Notes under the pieces: model-generated
The model's database searches: none
The model's input: the letters and a program-made list of their open reading frames with translations, nothing else
Told to the model about the DNA's origin: nothing
In this document: one piece after another, positions 25,342-34,147 of the stretch
Layout: the number at the start of each line of letters is the position of its first letter
How positions within the stretch are numbered: the first letter of the stretch is position 1
DNA from: Haladaptatus pallidirubidus
GTDB lineage: Archaea; Halobacteriota; Halobacteria; Halobacteriales; Haladaptataceae
Length of the DNA stretch: 64,000 bases
Reading direction: 5' to 3'
Assembly (NCBI RefSeq): GCF_020700235.1
Contig: NZ_CP085301.1
Span: 1,674,001 to 1,738,000 of the forward strand
Translations under genes and position numbers: made by a program

Positions 25342-26631
25342 TTACGGCTCGACGCTCGGAAGAAAGCGACCGGTTTCTCGGCGGACGCCGCCGAGGAGGA
25401 TAATCGCCGCGAACAGCGGAAGAGCCGCACAGGAGAGATAAATGGGCCAGAAACCGATGCTATCGACCAGCGGGAGCGTAACTATCGGGCCGAATCCACC
25501 GCCAATATCTCCAAACACGTTGTTTGTTCCCACGGCACGTCCCATCTCGCCGTCGGGAACGAGGTCACCTAACAGCGCCATCAGCGGCCCGCTCGTCCCT
25601 CCCTGTCCGATACCGACGAACAGGCAGGCGACCACCAGGGTTGGTATCGAATCCGCGGCGGTGAGGAGAACGAATCCGAGCGACGTGGCACCCAGAAAGC
25701 AGAGGAGTATCGGGACACGCGACTGTTTGCGGTCGCTCACGTAGCCGCCGAAGTACATTGATACCCCCGCGGCGATTACAGTGATACCCATGAAAATGCC
25801 CGACGACCCCTGCGCGTCGAACCCAAAGACGCTGAGCTGATTTTGGTCGAGGAACACCACGAGCGTGGCGAACAACGCGCCGATGTAGACGAACAAGACC
25901 GAGAAATTCACCATTCCGACCGTGAGGGCGGGGAGACTCGTGTTGATGTCCCACGGTTTGACCGACTTATCGACTCCCCCTTCGACGTGCGTTTCGGGAA
26001 CCGTCACGTGCGCGACGACGCTGGCGAAAAAGGCGAAGACGGTGGCGACGACGAAGGCGACGACGGTTCCAAAGAGTTCGCTCACGATACCGCCCATCAC
26101 CACGCCCGTCGGAAAGCCGAAGAGAACGCCTCCTCTGATGAGTCCCATGTTCGCCGCGCGCGAGCCGCCGTCGCTAACGTCGGCGGCAATCGTGTAGGCG
26201 GTCGCGAAGACGAGCGCGCTCCCGACGCCCCAGAGGAGCCGCGCAGCCAGAAACCAAGCTTCGGGGATTGGGGCGAGCATGGCGAACACGTAACCGAAGG
26301 TGGCGAACCCCTGAACGAACATGCCGATGACGAACGGTTTTCTCGTTCCAACTCGATCGACGAGACTACCGGCCGGTGCGTTCGCGAACAGCCGCGAAAA
26401 CCGATTTGCGCTCAGAATTATCCCGACCAAGAACGGGGAAATACCGAGGACAGCGCCGAGGTTCGGTAAGATCGGAAAAATCACGCCGCCGCCGAAGCCG
26501 ATGAAAAACGTGCTGACGATGACCGCGCCGATGACGACGTACTGACCGCCGACCGCTCTCCGGAATCGATTGGACATCCGCTCGGCGGCCTCGTCCAGGC
26601 GTCTCGGGAGTGGCCTCACCATCGTTTCCAC
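25342..26631 (-). CDS. Major facilitator superfamily transporter
   Basis: A 429-residue membrane protein with about twelve hydrophobic segments. It carries the MFS motif-A-like loop GSLVDRVGTRKPFVIG between helices 2 and 3 and a second in the C-half (GGYVSDRKQSRVPILL). The cytoplasmic N-terminus (~35 residues) is basic. Starts at 26631 or 26622 are both possible. No substrate-specific motif is recognised; the family form resembles drug-efflux-type haloarchaeal MFS proteins. It stands alone on this strand. Confidence 0.85.
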   Translation of the reverse strand: METMVRPLPRRLDEAAERMSNRFRRAVGGQYVVIGAVIVSTFFIGFGGGVIFPILPNLGAVLGISPFLVGIILSANRFSRLFANAPAGSLVDRVGTRKPFVIGMFVQGFATFGYVFAMLAPIPEAWFLAARLLWGVGSALVFATAYTIAADVSDGGSRAANMGLIRGGVLFGFPTGVVMGGIVSELFGTVVAFVVATVFAFFASVVAHVTVPETHVEGGVDKSVKPWDINTSLPALTVGMVNFSVLFVYIGALFATLVVFLDQNQLSVFGFDAQGSSGIFMGITVIAAGVSMYFGGYVSDRKQSRVPILLCFLGATSLGFVLLTAADSIPTLVVACLFVGIGQGGTSGPLMALLGDLVPDGEMGRAVGTNNVFGDIGGGFGPIVTLPLVDSIGFWPIYLSCAALPLFAAIILLGGVRRETGRFLPSVEP

Positions 26632-26761
26632 TCGGCTTCTCGTGACACCACTCTCTCCGGGTCAGTGCGGATCGTCGTTGCTGTGAAATCCGCCGCGGGA
26701 ACAGCAGAAGAAAAGAGAGAGGGCGGCCTGTTCGTATCCATCACTCTTACTAATTACCCAA

Positions 26762-27010
26762 ATGTCTCAAAAAGAGTTCGGAAACACCGCTCGCCGTGCT
26801 GTGTTCTGACAGATACGACCCTCAACGGGCATCTCGTTCATCGGTTCGGCTGCGAGCCGGTTCGATGATTTCGGCTGTGTGCTCCTGAGCATCGATTTGA
26901 CGACGCATGATGCGGAAGCGCTTACCGAACTCCGGACGAAAGCGGACGGCGTTCTTTGGGACGAGGAGCAGGTCAACGGAACGCTGACGGTGGAATACGA
27001 CCGACCGTAG
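26762..27010 (+). pseudogene. Small gene with an internal TGA stop
   Basis: ATG 26762 reads MSQKEFGNTARRAVF, then TGA (26807-26809), and the same frame continues without a further stop to TAG 27008-27010: FIGSAASRFDDFGCVLLSID, DAEALTELRTKADGVLWDEE, then TLTVEYDRP. The downstream part is clearly protein-like and acidic. It may be an ~82-residue gene killed by a nonsense mutation, or a sequence error. No family is recognised. Confidence 0.4.
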
Positions 27011-27091
27011 CGGAACGGGAAGAGAGCAGGTTAGGGAGAAACATCCCTTCGACAACTACAACAGCAGTGCGCCACGAACTATCGATATTCG

Positions 27092-28507
27092 ATGGCCTCC
27101 AACGAGCCTCCTTGGCACGCGACCGTACGGTCGCTCGGAACCGCCGTAATCGGGTGTTTCTTCGGCCTCGCGCTCATCGACGTAGTGATTGCGAGCAACG
27201 CGGCCGTCGGGCTTTCGGACGCTTCGAGCGAGACGCTCGCGGTGCCACAGTGGTTGTACTTGGCGACCGGCGGGGCGGTTATCGGCGCGTCGGCCCTCTT
27301 AGCGAGCGTCATCACGGACCGGGAGTTCATTCGGTCGGTGCACGACTGGCGGAAACCGGTTTCGGCACAGCTGCCGCTCCGGCAGGGAATCGTATACCTC
27401 GCCCGATTCGTCGGCGTTGCCGGACTCGTAATCATCGTTTATCGAGGATTCGTCGGCCCGCAAGTTCCGACCGCGAACGCCGCCGTTATCCTCGTGTTCG
27501 CGGGCGTCCGCGCGGGGCTAACGATGGTCGTCTACCTCGTCGGAAACGTCTGGCCCGCCCTGAACCCGTGGCGGACGATAGCCGAACTGCTGCCCAATCT
27601 CGGTCGTCGGTATCCGGCCCGTCTCGGACGGTGGCCAGCAGTCGCCGGACTGCTGGCCCTCGTGTGGCTGGAAACGGTTACGCCCGTCAACAAGGAGCCC
27701 GCACTGCTCGCGACCGCGATTTGTGCGTATTCCATCGTCACGCTCGCCGGGGCGCTCTTTTACACGCCGAAATCGTGGTTTTCGAACGCCGACCCGTTGT
27801 CGGTTACGTTCCGGTTCTACGGAAGCGTCGGGCCGCTCCGCTGGTCTGAAAACGGTGTATCACTTCGCCCGCCGGGATTCGACCTTCCCGAATCGGGAAT
27901 CGTATCGAAGACGGCCGACATCGCGTTTATCGTCGCGCTGATATGGGAACTCACATTCAGCGGGTTCGTCACCACGACAACCGGCGTCGAGTTCATCAGT
28001 GCAGTCGTCGGGTGGGGAGTTCCGCCGCTCGTCGTCTACGGCGCGCTGTTCGTCGGTGGCTACCTCCTCTTCCTTGGGGCGTTCTGGCTGGCGGCCCAAC
28101 TCGCCCGGAAAACCGGTGAAACATACCTTACGCCGCGGACGATGGCCGTTCGATTTGCACCGCCCCTACTCGCCATCGCCGCGGGATACCACCTCGCGCA
28201 CTACTTCGGCTTTTTCGTCTCCTTGCTTCCGTCGTTCGTCGGTTCAGTCGTCTCGCCGTTTTCGCCGTCCGCGAATCCGCTCGTGTTGACCCGACCGGGG
28301 TGGTTCGGCGGCCTCACCATCGCGTTCATTCTCGTCGGTCACGTGCTCGCGGTGTGGCTCGCGCACGCAGAAGCCTACGCGACGTTTCCCAGCCGAATCC
28401 AAGCGGTTCGAAGTCAGTACCCGTTTATCGTCGTGATGATTGCGTATACCGTCGTCAGTTTGTGGCTCATCTCGCTTCGGACGGTAGACCCGGCATTCGT
28501 GTCGTAG
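27092..28507 (+). CDS. Multi-pass membrane protein, haloarchaeal, unknown function
   Basis: A 471-residue protein with about ten to eleven hydrophobic segments, starting MASNEPPWHATVRSLG. Features include NVWPALNPWRTIAELLPNLG in the first half and a His-containing segment YHLAHYFGFFVSLLPSFVG in the second. I recall this type near iron- or metal-related lipoproteins in haloarchaea, and here it is convergent with a P19-like iron-transport lipoprotein 39 bp away. A transport or sensing role in metal uptake is therefore possible but not shown. No TATA box is obvious upstream. Confidence 0.7.
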   Translation: MASNEPPWHATVRSLGTAVIGCFFGLALIDVVIASNAAVGLSDASSETLAVPQWLYLATGGAVIGASALLASVITDREFIRSVHDWRKPVSAQLPLRQGIVYLARFVGVAGLVIIVYRGFVGPQVPTANAAVILVFAGVRAGLTMVVYLVGNVWPALNPWRTIAELLPNLGRRYPARLGRWPAVAGLLALVWLETVTPVNKEPALLATAICAYSIVTLAGALFYTPKSWFSNADPLSVTFRFYGSVGPLRWSENGVSLRPPGFDLPESGIVSKTADIAFIVALIWELTFSGFVTTTTGVEFISAVVGWGVPPLVVYGALFVGGYLLFLGAFWLAAQLARKTGETYLTPRTMAVRFAPPLLAIAAGYHLAHYFGFFVSLLPSFVGSVVSPFSPSANPLVLTRPGWFGGLTIAFILVGHVLAVWLAHAEAYATFPSRIQAVRSQYPFIVVMIAYTVVSLWLISLRTVDPAFVS

Positions 28508-28546
28508 ATTCGCGTTCGCGTAATTCCCGAACACCGAATGCGAACC

Positions 28547-29611
28547 TCAGACGGTGAACTCCATCGGCGCCATTCCCATGAACGCCGTCTCGTAGCCGTC
28601 GTGACGAGCGACCTGCGGCGGCGAATCGACCGTGAGTCGTAGCGTATCACCGGATTGGATGTCCTCGACGGCGGTTCCGTAATGGTTGTCGAGTTTCGGG
28701 TCAAGCGCCGAAGTGAGCGATGCCTTCGAAACCGTCTTTTCGTTTCGAACCAGTTTCGCGGAAAGCGACATCCGGGGGAGCACGATTCGATTGTAGGGCG
28801 TCCGCGGCGACACCGCGAGATAAGGTTTGTTTCCGTCGGTGAATCGGTTCGACGGTTCGATAATCGTAGCGACGAAATCCGCGTCCCCAGACGATTCCGT
28901 TCCGAGGACGGTTCCCGGCAGTTCCCGCGGGCCGGGCGCGCGACCCGCGGGAACGTCCTCCATCATCGGTTCGAGCGCATCACGGGAACCCTGTTTGTCG
29001 CCGGTTTCTCGGTACTCCACGTCGTACACCTGCTCGGTGTCGAAATCGAAGTCGATGGTCGCGGACGCGCCGTCTTCCAATCGGGAGGCGTATTCTCCGG
29101 TTCGGCGCGCCCCTATCGACCCGACCTCTATCGTCGCGGTGTACGAACCGTCGCCGTCGAGCGTGACGTTATCTCCGTAGTGAAACCCCATAGTCTGAGA
29201 CAGCATCGGCCACGGAGCGCGGTCATCGACCGTCTCCTCGCCTTTCGTAATCGTCAACTGCATGTCCGCGGGAACGACGGTGTTCGTCTTCGCGTCCCAG
29301 AGGGAAAGCATGAGATGGAGAGAGTCGTCCGACTGGACGACGACCTTGTTGCTCGACCGACCGGCGACGTTCCAGAACCGATGGGGATAGGAGTACATCA
29401 GGGCGAAGCAGAACTCTCCGCCTTCGGCCATTCCGTACATTTCCATCCCCTCCATGTAGGCGGGGTAGTAGACGGCGTCGGGGCGGTTTTCGACGATAGG
29501 CGGGTCGCGCCACGCGGACTGCGTCCGAAATCCAAGCGATTCGAGACAACCCGTGAGGGCGGTTCCTCCTGCAAGTGCCGTTCCGGTGCGGAGAAACGTT
29601 CGACGGTGCAT
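28547..29611 (-). CDS. P19-like iron-transport Tat lipoprotein
   Basis: A 354-residue exported protein starting MHRRTFLRTGTALAGG. It has a twin-arginine signal (RRTFLRT) and a lipobox ending in Cys (ALTGC, ~residues 18-22), so it is likely anchored outside the membrane. The mature part has YYPAYMEGMEMYGMAEGGEF, a Met/Glu-rich metal-binding-like block as in P19/Tp34-type iron-transport proteins; haloarchaeal members are annotated DUF7350 or iron transporter. The later half repeats the beta-sandwich style (PYNRIVLPRMSLSAKLVRN). It is convergent with the membrane protein ending at 28507. Start chosen for the Tat motif. Confidence 0.75.
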   Translation of the reverse strand: MHRRTFLRTGTALAGGTALTGCLESLGFRTQSAWRDPPIVENRPDAVYYPAYMEGMEMYGMAEGGEFCFALMYSYPHRFWNVAGRSSNKVVVQSDDSLHLMLSLWDAKTNTVVPADMQLTITKGEETVDDRAPWPMLSQTMGFHYGDNVTLDGDGSYTATIEVGSIGARRTGEYASRLEDGASATIDFDFDTEQVYDVEYRETGDKQGSRDALEPMMEDVPAGRAPGPRELPGTVLGTESSGDADFVATIIEPSNRFTDGNKPYLAVSPRTPYNRIVLPRMSLSAKLVRNEKTVSKASLTSALDPKLDNHYGTAVEDIQSGDTLRLTVDSPPQVARHDGYETAFMGMAPMEFTV

Positions 29612-29936
29612 TAAGAGACAGTTGTGCGAGCGTTCGAATGAGGGTGTTGGTTCGGGGGTCGAATCCGATATCGGCATCGAAACCCGACGGCTCGGTTTCA
29701 ACGGTTTCGGACCGCTGTTGCCGACAGGAAATCGCCTTCGCAGTCGGTAAGTGAGTTCGTCGGCCCGCGGCGTGCGTTTCGGAAATCACCCGTCCGAATT
29801 CAGGCGGATCCGTTTAAGTAGTTCTCGCGACAAGGAAGAGATACGAGAGACGTTCTATCACTCGTTATTCTTCCAGGGCGGTCTGTATCGCCGCTTCCGT
29901 CCACTTTTTATTGGTCGCATAGAGAGCAGTAGGGTG

Positions 29937-31199
29937 ATGGCAACTGGTGTGTCCGACCGATTTTGGCGCGTTTTCCACTACGACACACTGTTGCTGACGG
30001 CCGGAATTTGGTTTCTCGCGAAGTTTCTCCGGTACGCCCTTCCGGCCCTGTTTCCCGTCTATCAGGCGGAGTTCGGCGTTTCGAACGCATTTCTCGGAGC
30101 GGCGTTCACGGCGATGATGATAGGCTACTCGCTTATGCAGTTTCCAAGCGGAGTCCTCGCCGATCGGTTCGGGGCGGTACAGGTCATCGTGGCGGGTTCG
30201 GTGGTCGCAGCAAGCGGCGCACTGATTCTCGGAATTGCCGCGCCGTTAGCCGTCCTCCTCGGCGGAATGCTCCTCATCGGCTTCGGGACGGGCGTCCACA
30301 AGACGGTTTCCATCAGACTGCTAGCGCGCGTCTACCCGAACAAAACCGGGCGCGCTCTCGGCCTGTTCGACACCCTCGGCACGTTTGGCGGAGTCGCGGC
30401 ACCTACCGCGGTCGTTGTCGTAACGGATGCGGGAGACTGGCACGCGCTCTTTCTCGTCGGCGCAATCACGGGGGTCGCGCTCGCTGCTGGCGTTTTCTCA
30501 CACGTCCCGCGCCGGGCATCGGATGGGCGTGACGACGCCGACATCGACGGCACTGGCGGCGCGAACAACCCGAATCGCGCCGGTTCCGAAACGAATTCGG
30601 GAGCGAACTCGGAGACGAACATCGCGTTCAAGCGGTACCTCTCGCTGTTCCAAAACCGTCGACTCTCGCTGTTCGTCGGGGTGACGCTCTGTTTCGGCTT
30701 CGCGTACAACGGCGTCGTGGCGTTCCTCCCCCTCTACCTTACCGACCGGGGGTTGACCGACGGAACCGCCTCGCTCGTCTACAGCGCGCTGTTCGCCGTG
30801 AGTTTCGTCCAAATCGTCACCGGCGACCTCTCCGACCGAATCGGACGACTGCCGCTCACCATCGCGGTTCTCGCCGTCGCGGCGGGTTCACTCGGAATGT
30901 TAGTCGTCGTCGGACAAGCGAGCGCGCTCGTCCTCGGGGCAACCGTCGTCGCGTTCGGACTCGGGAGTCACGGCTTTCGCCCGATTCGCGGTGCCTACCT
31001 CTCAGCGACGATTCCGGGCGACGTAGCCGGCGGCGGCCTCGGCCTCGTTCGAACCTTACTGATGGGCGTCGGCGCAATTGCGCCAGCGGTCGTCGGGGTC
31101 ATCGCTGACGGGGCCGGATTCGCCGTCGCGTTCGGCCTGCTCGCGGTCATGATGGCCGGTTCGGTACTGTTCGCCGGTGCGACCGCACTTTCGAAATGA
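29937..31199 (+). CDS. Major facilitator superfamily transporter
   Basis: A 420-residue protein with about twelve hydrophobic segments and MFS signatures PSGVLADRFGAVQVIVAG (loop 2-3) and TGDLSDRIGRLPLTIAVL in the second half, with an acidic/Asn-rich central loop (residues ~195-225). ATG 29937 is supported by a TATA-like CTTTTTATTGG at 29904-29914, about 25 nt upstream, giving a leaderless transcript. Longer upstream frames are therefore rejected. The 325 bp to the divergent lipoprotein gene (29612-29936) holds both promoters and no other gene. Substrate unknown. Confidence 0.85.
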   Translation: MATGVSDRFWRVFHYDTLLLTAGIWFLAKFLRYALPALFPVYQAEFGVSNAFLGAAFTAMMIGYSLMQFPSGVLADRFGAVQVIVAGSVVAASGALILGIAAPLAVLLGGMLLIGFGTGVHKTVSIRLLARVYPNKTGRALGLFDTLGTFGGVAAPTAVVVVTDAGDWHALFLVGAITGVALAAGVFSHVPRRASDGRDDADIDGTGGANNPNRAGSETNSGANSETNIAFKRYLSLFQNRRLSLFVGVTLCFGFAYNGVVAFLPLYLTDRGLTDGTASLVYSALFAVSFVQIVTGDLSDRIGRLPLTIAVLAVAAGSLGMLVVVGQASALVLGATVVAFGLGSHGFRPIRGAYLSATIPGDVAGGGLGLVRTLLMGVGAIAPAVVGVIADGAGFAVAFGLLAVMMAGSVLFAGATALSK

Positions 31200-31249
31200 T
31201 CCGTTTTGAATCATTCCGACGGCTCAATCGTTCGCAAAACCAGCGCGTA

Positions 31250-31642
31250 TCAGAACAAAACCGCGGCTATCGAGAGAAGCGCGATGTCGAGAGCAGGGTA
31301 CATCGACCCGAAAACATCGGAGTCGAGGAAAAATTCACCCGCGGTAACAAAACTGAGTACAGTGAAAACGACCAGCGTGACGATGCTGAACGCGAACGTT
31401 TTTCCGAATCCGACATTGGGACGGTACGCGACGAAAAGGACGGCGACGAAGAGCGTTCCAATCGACCCGAAATCCAATGGCGAGAGCGGAAGTGGATGGA
31501 CGAACCACGCGTTAAGAAACATGGTGAGAAAGCTACTGACGGAGATGGCCAGACACCACCAGACACCGAGGATGCGAAGTGGTTTGTCGAGTGCGGTTCT
31601 GATGCGCCGGATGGCACGGTTTTTACCTGCACCGCTTATCAT
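31250..31642 (-). CDS. Four-helix membrane protein, unknown
   Basis: A 130-residue protein starting MISGAGKNRAIRRI with a basic N-terminus and about four hydrophobic segments (residues ~22-45, 55-70, 75-97 and 110-130). Its ATG overlaps the stop of the upstream PQQ-type gene (ATGA, 31639-31642), so the two formed an operon. No family is recognised. It may serve the exported beta-propeller protein, but that gene is broken here. Confidence 0.65.
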   Translation of the reverse strand: MISGAGKNRAIRRIRTALDKPLRILGVWWCLAISVSSFLTMFLNAWFVHPLPLSPLDFGSIGTLFVAVLFVAYRPNVGFGKTFAFSIVTLVVFTVLSFVTAGEFFLDSDVFGSMYPALDIALLSIAAVLF

Positions 31643-32410
31643 GCCCTCGTCAGTCTTGTTTCCTCCAGTGCGACCATCGTTTCGCCAATGCCGACGCACA
31701 CCCTGTCACCGACGACGGCAGGCGGACTGCCGCCGACTGCCGAATCCGAACTGAACGCGAACAGTTGCTCACCGGTTTCGGAATCCAGTGCGACAACACC
31801 GGAATCGACCCCGGCGTAAATCGCCTCGTTTGTGACTGCGAGGCCGGAAACGTCGGTCAATAGGTTGGTCGACGCGTCCCATCGCGTGGTTCCATCGGAC
31901 GCGTCGAGCGCGACGATGTGACCGTCTCGGGCGGGGTAAACGGCGTCCCCGTCGGTCGTCATCCACGAACCCGACCGCATCAGCCGACCACTTTACCGTT
32001 CCGTCCTGAACGTCCACCGCATGGAGCGTTTTGGTGCCGCCGTAGAGCGTTCCGTTTGCAATAGTGGGGACGGAGAGAAGAGGAGAGGGGGCGTTACCGG
32101 GGAATCCAGTTCGGGACAGTTCCCAGAGTTTGTCGCCAGTTTTCGCGTCGAGACCACCAGCGACTGAACCCGAATCCCCGGTTCCGACGAAAACGCTGTC
32201 CATGCAGGCGAGAGGAACCCAATCTCGGTTGGATTCCCAGCGCGGAATCCCGCTCTCTGCATCCAATGCGACGAGACCGTCCGAACTGCCGACCCGTGCC
32301 GAAATGAAAATGGTGTTTCCGACGCGGAGAATTTCGCGGAAGAAACTGCCTGCTACGAGCTTCCACTCGGCACGGACATCGACAACGGAGTATAGACCCG
32401 GTCGCGCGCT
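31639..32410 (-). pseudogene. PQQ-type beta-propeller protein, truncated and frameshifted
   Basis: The minus strand from ~32410 reads LYSVVDVRAEWKLVAGSFF, then DGLVALDAESGIPRWES, GGLDAKTGDKLWELS and AVDVQDGTVKWSADAV. After a one-base shift near 31975 it reads ARDGHIVALDASDGTTRWD, SGVVALDSETGEQLFAF and ends TRLTRA at 31639. These are repeated PQQ/BamB-like blades (xVALDAxTGxxxW). The N-terminal signal and first blades are missing. The frame upstream of 32400 has no start, so the gene is truncated as well as frameshifted. It was probably a secreted lipoprotein. Confidence 0.7.
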
Positions 32411-32545
32411 GTAGCATACGCCTCCCTGTCGTTCGTCGCCCCCGTCTCGCTTCCGACGGGCACGTGGTGCGGCTATTTCGTACTGGCATTACTGCTCGTG
32501 TCGGTCGTCTCATTCGCACTCGTCCTTGGAAACGAAGAGGAATAG
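32399..32545 (+). pseudogene. 3' fragment of a membrane-protein gene
   Basis: After a TAG at ~32393, the plus strand reads SRAVAYASLSFVAPVSLPTG, then WCGYFVLALLLVSVVSFALV and LGNEEE to a TAG at 32543-32545. It is a hydrophobic, GC-rich, coding-like tail without a start codon. It abuts the broken 5' end of the PQQ-type relic on the opposite strand, which suggests a deletion junction near 32395-32410. Confidence 0.45.
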
Positions 32546-32603
32546 CGAACAATAGACACCAACATCCATTGGATTTAACGAGTCGCGGGTGAACGACCGA
32601 GTA

Positions 32604-33344
32604 ATGCAGTCCATCGACGAAGTTCACATCGCTCCGCTCGGGTACGAGTACGACCGAATCGTCGAACCGGTTCGAAAACACGGTGTCGATGTCCTCTATC
32701 TTCTCGAACACGACGGCCCGCCGAACGAGCGCCCGGTGTATCACGACGAACTGAAATCGGTTCTGGCGAACGACGGTATCGACGTTCGAAGCGAGGCCGT
32801 CGATCTGCTCGACATCTACGACGTGCTCGGCGTTGTGACGACGCTCGTCTCCGACCACGAGGACGACATCGTGCGCGTGAACGTTTCGAGCGGGTCGAAG
32901 CTCTCCGCTGTCGGCGCGGCAATCGCCTGCATGGCGACGAACGCCACGGCGTACTACGTCGAACCGGAAGGATACGCGCACCAAGACCGGGACGAACGCC
33001 AAAGCTACGGCTACGTCGGCGAAGAAGTTCTCCCGACATATCCAATCGAATCACCGACGCGCGACCAAGTCGCCGTGATGGATTACTTGGAGGAGGCAGA
33101 CACGGAAGTGTACACACCGAAGAAAAAGGACATCATCAACTACGCCGAGAGCGCAGAGTTGTCGTTCATCTCGGAGAGCAGCCCAGCGAACGACAAGGCG
33201 AAGTTCGCACTGTTAAACGCCAATATCGTCGACCCACTCGCCGGAGATGGCTACGTGAACGTCTCAAAAGTTGGCCGCCAAAAACAGGTGACGCTGACCG
33301 AAACGGGCCGGGACGTGCTTCGTGCGTTTCGACATAAACTATAA
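32604..33344 (+). CDS. DUF6293 / HFX_2341-type regulator
   Basis: A 246-residue protein starting MQSIDEVHIAPLGYEYDRIV. ATG 32604 is supported by a TATA-like GATTTAACG at 32572-32580; an in-frame GTG at 32589 is less likely. Residues 1-~150 form a Rossmann-like ligand-binding domain with the loop VNVSSGSKLSAVGAAIACMA, which recalls the CARF-type loops of Csa3-like proteins. The C-terminal ~90 residues are a winged helix (TYPIESPTRDQVAVMDYLEE, then KVGRQKQVTLTETGRDVLRA). It is annotated as a transcriptional regulator in haloarchaea. Ligand and targets are unknown, and the CARF link is my inference. No CRISPR or cas genes are in the window. Confidence 0.8.
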   Translation: MQSIDEVHIAPLGYEYDRIVEPVRKHGVDVLYLLEHDGPPNERPVYHDELKSVLANDGIDVRSEAVDLLDIYDVLGVVTTLVSDHEDDIVRVNVSSGSKLSAVGAAIACMATNATAYYVEPEGYAHQDRDERQSYGYVGEEVLPTYPIESPTRDQVAVMDYLEEADTEVYTPKKKDIINYAESAELSFISESSPANDKAKFALLNANIVDPLAGDGYVNVSKVGRQKQVTLTETGRDVLRAFRHKL

Positions 33345-33471
33345 TGAGAATAGACACTTCGAAAGCAATTATTAGTTAGAATAGTATGCGAAGTAATGAG
33401 ATTATGAATAGTTTTGATACTATCGATAGTTTTGTGATAGTACTGAATAGGTATCGAACGAATCAGTAGTT

Positions 33472-33661
33472 GATGACGACGTAGCGCCCTCCCCCACGCG
33501 TCCCCGACGATACCCGGGCGTTGGTTCCCCCCCACTTCGACCCTCGCTGGACTCCGGTACAACCGAGTCCAGTTCGCCGAACCTCCACGACCACCCCTGA
33601 ATCCCCGCCGACGCTTCGGCCCTCCCCATCAATCGTCGTCGGACGGACGCTACTCGTCATC
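33472..33661 (-). ncRNA. Candidate structured RNA, ~190 nt, unidentified
   Basis: On the minus strand the ends GATGACGA-GTAGCGTCC and GGGCGCTAC-GTCGTCATC pair over 17 bp with one bulge; a G-U pair in this stem exists only on the minus strand, which points to that strand. Inside, GTCC/GGAC and GACGAT/ATCGTC continue the helix. There are hairpins GCCGA-AGCG-TCGGC and CTGGACTC...GAGTCCAG. No protein frame is supported and G-rich blocks recur. Upstream (5') is a further hairpin TTTGCC-GTGG-GGCAAA (33664-33679) and an AT-rich TAATTTTTTG that could be the promoter. SRP RNA and RNase P RNA hallmarks were not found. Confidence 0.6.
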
Positions 33662-33766
33662 GGTTTGCCCCACGGCAAATCACTTCTCCACAAAAAATTA
33701 GCACGCCCGTAGACTCTTCGCCTGAAGTGTACCAATTCGGTCACTCCGCCGGAGTTACCTCGACCG

Positions 33767-34147
33767 CTATCCGTTCATCCGAATGTATTCCATCAGACCG
33801 CGTATCGTCGCCTGCAAATCCGCCTTGTCCACCGGCTTTTCGAGAATCGTTTGTGCGCCCCTGCTGACCGCCTTCTGACGCATCGCTGGCGGTATCTGCG
33901 CGGCGAGGACAAGCATCGGAATGTCGCGGTTGTTGAGTTGTTCGCACCGCTTCCAGATGTCCTCGGTGAAGCCGTCCACGTCGAGGACGGCGAGCGCCAC
34001 GTCGTCCCGAACGGAGAGCAGTTCGTCGAACTCGTCCATGCTCGTCGCTATTTCGACGTCGTAGCCGCCGTTTTCGAGTAATCCGGCGAGCAGTTCGAGG
34101 TTTCGTTCGCGCTTCCCGAGAGCGAGGATGAGTGCCGCCTCACCCAT
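33767..34147 (-). CDS. Receiver-like protein paired with KaiC-like ATPase (copy 1)
   Basis: A 126-residue response-regulator-receiver-fold protein starting MGEAALILALGKRERNLELL. The beta3 Asp (AVLDVDGF) and the conserved Lys (LEKPVD) are present. The acidic pair normally at the end of beta1 (DDE/D) is replaced by GKRERN, so it may be a pseudo-receiver. Its ATG overlaps the KaiC-like stop by 8 bp (ATGGGTGA). The same pairing recurs at 37380. It probably reports the state of the ATPase or is controlled by it (inference). Confidence 0.8.
   Translation of the reverse strand: MGEAALILALGKRERNLELLAGLLENGGYDVEIATSMDEFDELLSVRDDVALAVLDVDGFTEDIWKRCEQLNNRDIPMLVLAAQIPPAMRQKAVSRGAQTILEKPVDKADLQATIRGLMEYIRMNG

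Noticed and set aside
24870..25403. 177-codon plus-strand frame
   Set aside because: Its codon use is unlike the neighbours, its protein is unrecognised and low in hydrophobic structure, and it overlaps the 3' end of the MFS gene.
26807..26809. Selenocysteine recoding of the TGA
   Set aside because: Haloarchaea are not known to encode selenocysteine, no SECIS-like structure was noted, and a nonsense mutation or base error is simpler.
32094..33117. Long open frames antisense to the DUF6293 gene
   Set aside because: They are Arg-rich shadows caused by high GC at third positions; the sense frame has the family motifs and a promoter.
33472..33661. SRP 7S RNA or RNase P RNA
   Set aside because: The SRP helix 8 motif and the conserved RNase P CR-I/CR-V motifs were not found, and the length is too short for either in haloarchaea. 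A covariance search is needed to be sure.
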